From an uncultured Bacilli bacterium (GTDB lineage: Bacteria; Bacillota_I; Bacilli_A; RFN20; DUOF01): a stretch of DNA of 64,000 nucleotides. Of the stretch, positions 50,970 to 58,021 are shown in pieces. Below the pieces are notes generated by a model. The model saw only the letters and a program-made list of their open reading frames with translations. It did not search any database and was not told where the DNA came from. The position numbers and the translations under genes were made by a program. The DNA is taken from contig CAKPSD010000001.1 of the NCBI GenBank assembly GCA_934183255.1, positions 1-64,000 of the forward strand. The letters are read 5' to 3'. The number at the start of each line of letters is the position of its first letter. The first letter of the stretch is position 1.

Positions 50970-51719
50970 GTGAGACATTTATATAAAATACTATTTTTAT
51001 GTGCCCTTTTATTAATAAGTGGTTGTAGTGCTAGAAATGATAATAATGCTCAAACACTATCTTCAGAAAATACAAATTACTATAGTAAAGTAAGCGGTAG
51101 TTTAAATGATGAAGTAGTTAAATCTAATATAATGTTTTATAATAAAAATTATAGTACCTTTTTAGGAATCAAGTATAAAGAATATAATACTTATGGTAGT
51201 GGATTTATATATGATGAAGATATTAATTATTACTATGTATTAACTAATTATCACGTAGTTACATATAATTACTCATATAATCATAATGAATTATATTTAG
51301 AAGATTATTTAGGAAACAAGTATAAAGCAGATGTATTAAGTAGTGATATTAACTATGATTTAGCTATTGTTAGATTTAAAAAAGAAAATAGATTAAAAGT
51401 TTTAAAGTTTGGTAATAATGTAGAAGTTAGAAATAGTATTAAGGCATTAGGTAATCCTGATTCAATAAAAAATGTTATGACAAGTGGTCAAATTACATGC
51501 TTTTCAAATATTAATATGAATAGTAATAAATCTAAAGTTAATTTTGAAGTAATTGTACATAGTGCTAAAATTGATGGCGGTAGTAGTGGAGGAGCATTAC
51601 TAAATACTAATAATGAAGTTATAGGTATTACATTTGCAGGATCTTTTGATAAAAATGGTGAATTTGTAAATGGATATGCTATATCTGTAGAAAAAATAAA
51701 AGAATTTATAAACAAATGA
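50970..51719 (+). CDS. Trypsin-like serine protease lipoprotein without PDZ
   Basis: 249 residues from a GTG start with GGGAGGT upstream. Lipobox LISGC (Cys19). Triad: TNYHVV (His near 92), INYDLAIVRF (Asp near 132), DGGSSGGALL (Ser near 208). It resembles the catalytic half of HtrA but lacks a PDZ domain, unlike the protein at 35523. GSSGG instead of GNSGG is a modest variation. Likely envelope protein quality control or specific processing; substrate unknown. Confidence 0.82.
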   Translation: MRHLYKILFLCALLLISGCSARNDNNAQTLSSENTNYYSKVSGSLNDEVVKSNIMFYNKNYSTFLGIKYKEYNTYGSGFIYDEDINYYYVLTNYHVVTYNYSYNHNELYLEDYLGNKYKADVLSSDINYDLAIVRFKKENRLKVLKFGNNVEVRNSIKALGNPDSIKNVMTSGQITCFSNINMNSNKSKVNFEVIVHSAKIDGGSSGGALLNTNNEVIGITFAGSFDKNGEFVNGYAISVEKIKEFINK

Positions 51720-51743
51720 TATATCAATAGATATATTTTTTTT
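51719..51743 (+). terminator. Intrinsic terminator
   Basis: ATATATC-AATA-GATATAT with T8, immediately after the protease stop. Confidence 0.7.
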
Positions 51744-51808
51744 GTATGCAAGAAAAAAGTTAATGCAAAGTTATAACTATAATGTTATAATTTTTTTAGG
51801 TGGTAGTA

Positions 51809-52990
51809 GTGGATTCTGAATTATTATTAAACGAATTATATAATGATCCTAAAATATCTTTTTATTTTAGCTTACTTAAAACTAGTAAATGGAGAGAATT
51901 AAAGAAAAATGAAAAAATGAAATTTTTCATTAAGTTTCATAGTTATTTATGTGATAAGTTAGAGCTTTATAAAGATGTTTTAATTATAGATAATGAGCAT
52001 TTAGAGGATAAGGCATCTAATGATACTAAATCTAGCAATGTGTCTTATGATAATGGTGGTATGATTTATATTCAAGATGTTTTTTACAATCAATATTTAA
52101 CTTTATATGAATATTTTTATGTTATTATGCAAAAATATCAAAAAAGAGAATGTGTAAAAAGCGAAGATAATGATGAAAATGTTAAAGAATGGAAGAAAAA
52201 TTTAAAATCTTTTTCATTTGGTGATGCTAAAATTGATTATTTATTATCTGATGATGAAAATTATGGTAGATATCAATCGATTAATGATGATGCATTAAAA
52301 TTTGCTAGGGAGATGGTTTTTAAAATTGTAAAAACTAATTTTGATTATGCGGATTCTTATGATGAACAATATTTTATGAGTAATCCTTATGTTTTAGTAA
52401 ACAATCGTGTTATAAATGAAGGTAAAACTTTAGTGAGTATGGTTGAGTTAGATAAAATGGATGAAGAACAAAAATTAAAATTTATTAGTGGTAAAGTAAA
52501 AAATTTACTTGATAATATTGAAAATGTAAAAGATGAAGAGTTATTTTTAGCTATTTACCCTAGTGTTTCTAGTGAGATTGATAATGCTTATCTAGTAGAT
52601 ATCTATAATGAAATTTTAAATAGAATATATGAGGGAAATTTAGTTATTAAAACTAATAGAAATGGTGTTAGAATAGGTAATAATTCATATAATAATAAAA
52701 AATTTAGTGAAAATCATTTTAATATTGTTATAAGAGAATGTCTTAATGATTTAGATAGCAATTTGAAAAAAGATGAGGATTTCTTAAATAGTGAATTAGT
52801 TAAAGAAAAAGGATTAGAGGAGGCTATTTATAATTATAAAAAGAAATGGTTTTATAAAACTATTTTATATATAGATAGAAAATTAATGGATTTTGATTTT
52901 TCATTAATAAAGTATCAACCTTTATATAGATTAGTAAATAAGGAATGTTTAATGAAAAACATTAAAAAAACTAATACTACTAGGAGGTAA
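51809..52990 (+). CDS. Paralogue of the following metallopeptidase lacking HExxH
   Basis: 393 residues from the GTG at 51809 (AGGTGG five bases upstream; another GTG at 51800 is inside the site). It parallels the downstream protein in order: W(R/K)E and Lys-rich helix, then GGMIYIQDVFYNQYLTLYEY followed by FYVIMQKYQKR where the partner has IYVNIREI...IFHELGHFYQKS, and a late strand pair VIKTNRNGVRIGNNSYNNKK then helix FNIVIRECLND (partner: DILINNKKV...VIFNEMAD). The zinc motif is missing, so it is probably non-catalytic. No signal peptide. Function unknown; perhaps a regulatory or structural subunit. Confidence 0.65.
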   Translation: MDSELLLNELYNDPKISFYFSLLKTSKWRELKKNEKMKFFIKFHSYLCDKLELYKDVLIIDNEHLEDKASNDTKSSNVSYDNGGMIYIQDVFYNQYLTLYEYFYVIMQKYQKRECVKSEDNDENVKEWKKNLKSFSFGDAKIDYLLSDDENYGRYQSINDDALKFAREMVFKIVKTNFDYADSYDEQYFMSNPYVLVNNRVINEGKTLVSMVELDKMDEEQKLKFISGKVKNLLDNIENVKDEELFLAIYPSVSSEIDNAYLVDIYNEILNRIYEGNLVIKTNRNGVRIGNNSYNNKKFSENHFNIVIRECLNDLDSNLKKDEDFLNSELVKEKGLEEAIYNYKKKWFYKTILYIDRKLMDFDFSLIKYQPLYRLVNKECLMKNIKKTNTTRR

Positions 52991-52994
52991 AATT

Positions 52995-54323
52995 ATGGAT
53001 GCAAAGATTTTTTATAAAAGAGTTAAAGAAAACGAAAAATTAATTAATTACATTAAATCTTTTGAAAAAACTATTTGGAAAGATATGGAATTAGATAATA
53101 AATTGAAATTAATTAATAATATGTTTAAAGAAATAAATAAGATTTATCCAGAATTTGGGAAAGTGGAATTTTTTCCTGACTTCATTTCTAATAATTTAGG
53201 CGTTAGTATAGATAACAAAATTTATGTTAATATAAGAGAAATTAATTCAGTTAGAGATAGATATTCAGTACTTCAAACTATATTTCATGAATTAGGGCAT
53301 TTTTATCAAAAAAGTGCTTATGAATTATATGACAATAAGAAAAAAATTAATGAAATATTTAGTGAAGAAGAAATAAATAAATTTAAAGAAAATAATACTT
53401 CTTCTAAATTATCAAGTGTAGATAATTATTTAGGATATTCATATAATGGTTATTTAGAATATGCAATTCAACCATATGAGTATGAAACTGAAAAATTTAG
53501 TTATGATTTAGTTAAATTATTTAGAGATGATTTGTTCAGCGCAAATGAAACTTATGATATAGATTATAGTACATATGATTTTGAATTAAATTTACGCGAA
53601 TTTAAGGAAAATAGAAACGATTTTATTCATTTTAATAAAATATATCGTTTGAATTATGAGGATTATGTTAAGGATAATAAGGAATACTTTATTAAAGATG
53701 AAATTAAAAGTGAAATTTATTATAGAAATTTAGAAAAAATTAGTGAACTTAATTTACACGAAACAATGTGTTTGTTTGATTATTGTTTTTGGAAAAATTA
53801 TAATATGAATACTAAAAAAACATTAATTAATAGATATTTAGAACTACAAGGATTTTCTTTTAAGGTAAGCAATGAAGATAATGATATTTTAATCAATAAT
53901 AAAAAAGTTAATAGTTCTGATTCAAAGGATGTATTAGAGGTTATTTTTAATGAAATGGCAGATGAAGAAATTAGAAGAATGCTTAATAAAAAAGATAACT
54001 TAACGAGAATAGAAAGAGAAATAGTTTTAAATTTTAATAATAATTTAATTGAAGAAAAAAATAATCCTTTATTTTATAATGTTCAACCTTATATGTTATA
54101 TAAGAGAAACTATGTTTTAAGAAATTTTTATGATACTTATAGAGTATTTGATGAGATTCATGAAACTAGAGGATTTTATTTTAATGATTATGAGGAACTT
54201 ATTGTTAAATATGATATTGAGTCTTTGATGAAAAAGGTAGAGTATTTAACAGGTATGAAATTTGATGATTTTTATGAAAAAATGTTAAGTAAAATGGAAA
54301 AACCAAGAAAGACTAAACGTTAG
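52995..54323 (+). CDS. Putative zinc metallopeptidase (HELGH), unknown family
   Basis: 442 residues, starting 5 bases after the previous stop with AGGAGG upstream. SVLQTIFHELGHFYQKSAYE (about 96-115) contains HExxH with Gly (HELGH), the gluzincin/metzincin-like helix; a third ligand may be in YETEKFSYDLV (Glu near 170). There is no signal peptide or membrane helix, so it acts in the cytoplasm. The rest is helical and rich in Asn, Lys and Glu. Tandem with its HExxH-less paralogue. No known family is recognised. Confidence 0.65.
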   Translation: MDAKIFYKRVKENEKLINYIKSFEKTIWKDMELDNKLKLINNMFKEINKIYPEFGKVEFFPDFISNNLGVSIDNKIYVNIREINSVRDRYSVLQTIFHELGHFYQKSAYELYDNKKKINEIFSEEEINKFKENNTSSKLSSVDNYLGYSYNGYLEYAIQPYEYETEKFSYDLVKLFRDDLFSANETYDIDYSTYDFELNLREFKENRNDFIHFNKIYRLNYEDYVKDNKEYFIKDEIKSEIYYRNLEKISELNLHETMCLFDYCFWKNYNMNTKKTLINRYLELQGFSFKVSNEDNDILINNKKVNSSDSKDVLEVIFNEMADEEIRRMLNKKDNLTRIEREIVLNFNNNLIEEKNNPLFYNVQPYMLYKRNYVLRNFYDTYRVFDEIHETRGFYFNDYEELIVKYDIESLMKKVEYLTGMKFDDFYEKMLSKMEKPRKTKR

Positions 54324-54333
54324 TCTTTTTTTG
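54309..54333 (+). terminator. Intrinsic terminator of the metallopeptidase pair
   Basis: AAGACTAA-ACG-TTAGTCTT with T7, overlapping the stop codon. Confidence 0.88.
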
Positions 54334-54366
54334 TTATATAAATCATAGATTATAATGGTGATTTGT

Positions 54367-56268
54367 ATGATAAAAGTATCTATGATTAAAAAGATTTGTA
54401 GTCTAGAAGTTATATTTTCAATTGCTATTGCTATAATTGGAGTAAGGCTTGGGTATGTACAAATACTTAGAAATAATGTACTTCTTAATGGGGCTAGTGA
54501 GTCATGGCAAAGAAGTTTTCCGCTTATGGCAAGTAGAGGCTATATTTATGATAGAAATGGGGTTAATTTGGCTATTAATGTTCCTACAATGTCTATAGCA
54601 TTTATTCCATATCAAGTAAAGGAAAAAGCAAAGACTAGTGAAATACTAGCACCTATTTTAGGAATGAATAAAGATGATATATATAATCAAATAAATAAAA
54701 AAGTATCTATTGTTAGATTAAATGGTAAGGGTAGAAATATTAGTGAAGAAACGGCAATTAAGATAAATAATCTTAGATTAGATGGGGTATATCTTATTAG
54801 AGATTCTAGAAGATATTATCCTTATGAAGCAACTTTATCACATACTTTAGGATTTGTTGGAATAGATAATCAAGGTTTAGCAGGAGTAGAAGCATATTAT
54901 GATAAGTATTTACAAGGCACTAATGGTTATTTAAATTATTATATGGATGCGAAAGGAGGTTTGTTTAATAATTTAGAGTCTAATATTATTAGTCCTGCTT
55001 CTGGTTTAAGCTTAAATTTAACAATTGATTATACAATTCAAAGTATTATGGAAAGAGAATTATCTAATGCTTATTTAAAGTATTCTCCTGAATCTGTTAT
55101 TGGTATTGCAATGAGCCCTAAAAATGGGGAGATATTAGCTATTGTTAACTATCCTAATTATAATCCTAATAATTATAAAAATTATGATAGTGATGTCTAT
55201 AATAGAAATCTTGCTATTTGGAAATCATATGAGCCTGGTTCTACTTTTAAGGTGTTTAGTTTTGCAGCAGCACTAGAGGAAAATAAAATTGATATGTATA
55301 AAGATACTTATTATGATACAGGTAGTGAATATGTAGAAGGACAAAGAATTAAATCATGGAAAAAAGGAGGACATGGTTTACAGACATATCTAGAAGTTTT
55401 ACAAAACTCATCTAACCCAGGATTTGTTTCTATTGCTAGAAAACTTGGAAAAGATAATTTATATAATTATATTAAAAATTTTGGTTTTGGTAGTAAAACG
55501 GGTATTGATATTTGGGGAGAGAGTGCTGGAATTATCTTTGATTATGATAAATATAATCTTCTTGAACAAGCTACTAGTGCATTTGGACAAGGAGTAAGCG
55601 TTACAGCTTTGCAACTTGTTACAGCTTTTAGTAGTGTTATTAATGGAGGATATTTATATAAACCTAGCATTTTAGATAGTATTTCATTAACATCAACTGG
55701 AGAAGTAGTTTATGAAAAAGAAAATGAAATTGTTAGAAAAGTTATTAGTGACTCTACTAGTGCAAAAATGAGAGATGCTTTAGAACACGTTGTTAGTATT
55801 GGAGGAGGAAGAAATGCTTATATTGAGGGATATAGAGTTATGGGAAAGACTGGTACTGCTCAAAAAGCTATTAATGGAGTATATCAATCTGGTAACTATA
55901 ATCTTTCGATGATATCAGGTGCTCCTGCTGATGATCCTAGTGTAGTAATTTATGTAGCAATTGATAACCCTAATAGTAGCATTCAATATGGAGGAACTGT
56001 CGCAGGACCTATTGTTAGAGATATTTTAAGCGATGTTTTACCTTATTTGGGTGTTAGTAAAAGAGATGGTGGAGTAGAGAAAAAATATACTTGGATGGAT
56101 ACTAAAACTTATATAGTAGATAATTATATTGGACTAGAGAAAAGTAAAATTAAATCATCTCATTTTAAATTTGAGTTTGTAGGAGAAGGAAATACAGTAA
56201 TAGATCAATTACCTAAACAAGGTGAAAAAATAGAAGAAGGAAGTACAATTGTTATAATGATGGGGTAG
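54367..56268 (+). CDS. Class B penicillin-binding protein (SpoVD/PBP2B-like) with PASTA domain
   Basis: 633 residues from the ATG at 54367 (GGTGAT upstream; ATG 54355 lies before it). One N-terminal membrane helix, a dimerisation domain (about 45-210, ASRGYIYDRNGVNLAINVPT) and a transpeptidase domain with SYEPGSTFKVF (SxxK), NSSNPGF (SxN) and MGKTGTAQK (KTG). The last 60 residues form one PASTA domain. It cross-links septal or spore peptidoglycan. SpoVD and PBP2B cannot be told apart by eye; it lies 3.4 kb after ftsL rather than adjacent. Confidence 0.93.
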   Translation: MIKVSMIKKICSLEVIFSIAIAIIGVRLGYVQILRNNVLLNGASESWQRSFPLMASRGYIYDRNGVNLAINVPTMSIAFIPYQVKEKAKTSEILAPILGMNKDDIYNQINKKVSIVRLNGKGRNISEETAIKINNLRLDGVYLIRDSRRYYPYEATLSHTLGFVGIDNQGLAGVEAYYDKYLQGTNGYLNYYMDAKGGLFNNLESNIISPASGLSLNLTIDYTIQSIMERELSNAYLKYSPESVIGIAMSPKNGEILAIVNYPNYNPNNYKNYDSDVYNRNLAIWKSYEPGSTFKVFSFAAALEENKIDMYKDTYYDTGSEYVEGQRIKSWKKGGHGLQTYLEVLQNSSNPGFVSIARKLGKDNLYNYIKNFGFGSKTGIDIWGESAGIIFDYDKYNLLEQATSAFGQGVSVTALQLVTAFSSVINGGYLYKPSILDSISLTSTGEVVYEKENEIVRKVISDSTSAKMRDALEHVVSIGGGRNAYIEGYRVMGKTGTAQKAINGVYQSGNYNLSMISGAPADDPSVVIYVAIDNPNSSIQYGGTVAGPIVRDILSDVLPYLGVSKRDGGVEKKYTWMDTKTYIVDNYIGLEKSKIKSSHFKFEFVGEGNTVIDQLPKQGEKIEEGSTIVIMMG

Positions 56269-56519
56269 TGCAAATATGATTTTATTTAAAGTGCGATAGT
56301 ATATAATAATTATATGTGATTAACTCTTGTTATAGTTTCAAATTTAGTTCATAATTGATACAATGATTTTAATAAATTGGCAAGTAAATTTATTTGTAAA
56401 TAACAAAAAATGATAATAATCATCCATAAATAATCACCATTTTAAGTTTCACACACATAAATTTGTTTGTCAATTTATTGAATATATTTATGCTTAATAT
56501 AAAATGTTTTTACACTTTT
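56269..56519. other. Intergenic stretch with no gene seen (gap 56269-56572)
   Basis: AT-rich sequence with no ORF, terminator or recognisable RNA. The only supported element in the gap is the promoter at 56520-56548. Confidence 0.6.
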
Positions 56520-56548
56520 TTGACATACAAAAATAATATATGTATATT
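56520..56548 (+). promoter_or_regulatory. Promoter of the third CmpB-type gene
   Basis: TTGACA (56520-56525), 17-base spacer, TATATT (56543-56548). It excludes upstream in-frame starts, because transcription would begin about 56555. Confidence 0.85.
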
Positions 56549-56572
56549 ATTAGGTGTAGTAGAGGTAAGTAT

Positions 56573-57238
56573 ATGAAACAATTTGATTTTAGCTATTTAG
56601 GTGATAAAAGATATCTTAATTTTAGAAATATGTTTTTCTTGTTTATGATAGGTAGTGTTATTGGTACGATTGGTGAGGGAATTTGGTCTTTTTTATTTTG
56701 TGGTGGTTGGGAAACTCATGTTATATGTATGTGGGGTCCTTTTTGTATAATATATGGAATTGGAATGGTAGGCTTCTATATGATGAATGTTTTACTTGCT
56801 AAGAAAAGTATTTTTATAAAGTATTTGCTTGGTGTTTTTGTTGGTACATTTGTAGAATTAGTAAGTGGTCTTGTATTAGAATTTGGTATGGGTATGAGAG
56901 CGTGGAGTTATAGTCATAAGTTTTTGAATTTTAGAGGGCATATATGTTTACAAATGTCTCTTTTATGGGGAGTAGCTGGTGTTGCTTTTATTTTACTAAT
57001 TAAGCCTTTAAATAAAATGTTTGCTAAACTTAATAATAAGTTTTGGAATATATTATGTATTGTTCTTACTATATTTATGACTATTAATCTATCACTTACA
57101 GTAGTAGCAATGGAAAGATGGAAATGTAGACATGAAGAAATTGAAGCTAAAACTAGTTTCGGTAGATATATAGACAAGACTTATGATGATGAATTTATGC
57201 AAAACAGGTTTATTGAATGGCATTGGATGGATAAATAA
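56573..57238 (+). CDS. CmpB-type multipass membrane protein (third copy)
   Basis: 221 residues from the ATG at 56573 (AGAGGT upstream). The family pattern is FLFMIGSVIGTIGEGIWSFL, then MWGPFCIIYGIGMVGFYMMN. About five membrane helices and a charged C-terminal tail. It matches the 11721 copy in layout but lacks its Lys-rich tail. Transport role unproven. Own promoter and terminator. Confidence 0.78.
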   Translation: MKQFDFSYLGDKRYLNFRNMFFLFMIGSVIGTIGEGIWSFLFCGGWETHVICMWGPFCIIYGIGMVGFYMMNVLLAKKSIFIKYLLGVFVGTFVELVSGLVLEFGMGMRAWSYSHKFLNFRGHICLQMSLLWGVAGVAFILLIKPLNKMFAKLNNKFWNILCIVLTIFMTINLSLTVVAMERWKCRHEEIEAKTSFGRYIDKTYDDEFMQNRFIEWHWMDK

Positions 57239-57262
57239 TGTACTTAAAGAGTACATTTTTTT
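57237..57262 (+). terminator. Intrinsic terminator
   Basis: AATGTACT-TAAAG-AGTACATT followed by T-run. Confidence 0.88.
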
Positions 57263-57276
57263 ATTAGAAGTTTATT

Positions 57277-57318
57277 CTAGTGAAAGATTTTTATATATTT
57301 AGTAAAATTTTTCACTAG
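57277..57318. repeat. Inverted repeat upstream of the hyp remnants
   Basis: CTAGTGAAA (57277-57285) and TTTCACTAG (57310-57318), with inner TTTT/AAAA pairing. No T-run follows. It may be an old operator of the decayed genes. Confidence 0.6.
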
Positions 57319-57368
57319 TATTGAAAGATTTTATTGTAAAATTAATATGTAAATAAAGGAGTAATTTT

Positions 57369-57452
57369 ATGGATGAAGTTGAAATATTAGAAGTAAAGAG
57401 AACTATTTTAGAAGATAATGATAAAGAGCAATGGAATATAATAGTGAGTTAA
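57369..57452 (+). pseudogene. N-terminal remnant resembling HypB
   Basis: A good ribosome site (AAAGGAG) and ATG at 57369 open a 27-codon frame whose first 21 residues are MDEVEILEVKRTILEDNDKE Q, the usual start of the nickel-insertion GTPase HypB (EVxxxILxxND). The GTPase body (NLMSSPGSGKTT) is absent; the frame runs into the hypA remnant. It indicates a deletion within a hyp cluster. Confidence 0.55.
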
Positions 57453-57757
57453 ATAAGATAGCGGAACAAAATAAAGTTAAGCTAGTTAATTCTGTTACAT
57501 TAGAGATTGGTAAGGTAAGTGGCATTATTCCTTCATATTTAGATGATTGCTTTAAGTGGGCTGTTAATAATAGGAGTAGTCATATGCAAGGGTGTAAACT
57601 TAAAATTGAAGAGATTGATGCAATTACTTATTGTTAAGATTGTAAATCTAAATATGATACTATTAAATATGGTAAGATATGTCCTAACTGTAAGAGTGAT
57701 AAAACATATCTTATATAAGGTAATGAGTTTGTTATAAAAGAAATAGAAGTAAGTTAA
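57431..57757 (+). pseudogene. Decayed hypA (hydrogenase nickel-insertion protein)
   Basis: The frame encodes KVKLVNSVTLEIGKVSGIIP then SYLDDCFKWAVNN and CKLKIEEIDAITYC, stop, DCKSKYDTIKYGKICPNCKS, DKTYLI, stop, GNEFVIKEIEVS. This is HypA: the VTLEIGxVSGIxPSYLxxCFxWA core and the two CxxC zinc pairs (YC*DC and CPNC). In-frame TAA codons at 57635-57637 and 57716-57718 break it, and the N-terminal nickel ligand segment (MHE) has been lost. With the HypB fragment it shows that an ancestor carried nickel-enzyme maturation genes. Confidence 0.85.
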
Positions 57758-57759
57758 TA

Positions 57760-57788
57760 TTGAATTAATTATTAACTTTTGTTATTAT
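57760..57788 (+). promoter_or_regulatory. Promoter of the cysS leader
   Basis: TTGAAT (57760-57765), 17-base spacer, TATTAT (57783-57788). Transcription would begin about 57795, just ahead of the leader-peptide ribosome site. Confidence 0.7.
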
Positions 57789-57807
57789 TGAGTTAGGAGA
57801 TGGAGTT

Positions 57808-57858
57808 ATGAGAAAAATTAATATTTTAAATACTTCATGTTGTAGTTGCTGCATTTAG
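57808..57858 (+). CDS. Cys-rich leader peptide of cysS
   Basis: A 16-codon ORF, MRKINILNTSCCSCCI, with AGGAGATGGAG right before the ATG. Four of its last six residues are Cys (TGT TGT AGT TGC TGC, 57838-57852) and the stop TAG is at 57856-57858. It lies between a promoter and an intrinsic terminator ahead of the cysteinyl-tRNA synthetase gene, which is how amino-acid leader peptides (trp, his, leu type) are placed. Four Cys in sixteen codons is far above the frequency in this AT-rich, Cys-poor genome. Ribosomes lacking Cys-tRNA would stall here. Alternative: a fragment of a small thiol protein. Confidence 0.8.
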   Translation: MRKINILNTSCCSCCI

Positions 57859-57919
57859 AATAGCTATATGTAGTGTTTTAGTAATATAATTAGAGCATCT
57901 ATGTATAGGTGCTTTTTTT
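57847..57919 (+). promoter_or_regulatory. Cysteine-responsive transcription attenuator of cysS
   Basis: Four segments can pair in rival ways. Segment 1 TGCTGCA (57847-57853, in the Cys codons) pairs with segment 2 TGTAGTG (57869-57875). Segment 2 CTATATGTAG (57864-57873) pairs with segment 3 CTATGTATAG (57899-57908), ten pairs with two G-U. Segment 3 AGCATCT (57894-57900) pairs with segment 4 AGGTGCT (57907-57913) to make the terminator. A ribosome stalled at the Cys codons would cover segment 1 and free the 2:3 antiterminator; one reaching the stop would cover segment 2 and allow termination. Pairing is AU- and GU-rich, so stabilities are uncertain. Confidence 0.65.
57892..57919 (+). terminator. 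Intrinsic terminator in the cysS leader
   Basis: AGCATCT-ATGTAT-AGGTGCT (one G-T pair) followed by T7, 102 bases before the cysS start codon. No complete gene precedes it other than the leader ORF. Confidence 0.82.
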
Positions 57920-57949
57920 ATTAGTTTAATAGGCTAAAAGGTAGAAATA

Positions 57950-57978
57950 TTGACTAAAATTATTAGTAATAGTAGTAT
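57950..57978 (+). promoter_or_regulatory. Possible second cysS promoter downstream of the attenuator
   Basis: TTGACT (57950-57955), 17-base spacer, TAGTAT (57973-57978). If active it would give basal cysS expression independent of the leader; such matches also arise by chance in AT-rich DNA. Confidence 0.4.
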
Positions 57979-58021
57979 TTAAGTGTTGGTAATTACATAA
58001 GTTTAAAAAAGGAGAATGAGT

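Noticed and set aside
56405..56440. Fur-box-like ATGATAATAATCAT upstream of the third CmpB gene
   Set aside because: It lies over 70 bases upstream of the promoter, matches only part of the 19-bp box and is likely by chance in AT-rich DNA.
57543..57737. Alternative plus-strand frame over the hypA remnant
   Set aside because: It has no family resemblance, whereas the hypA frame aligns across both stops.
7447..57757. Stop-codon reassignment (TAA/TAG read as sense), suggested by several genes with in-frame stops
   Set aside because: Dozens of genes end properly at TAA, TAG and TGA followed by terminators, and the interrupted genes also have deletions or frameshifts (integrase, hypB). Decay is the simpler account.
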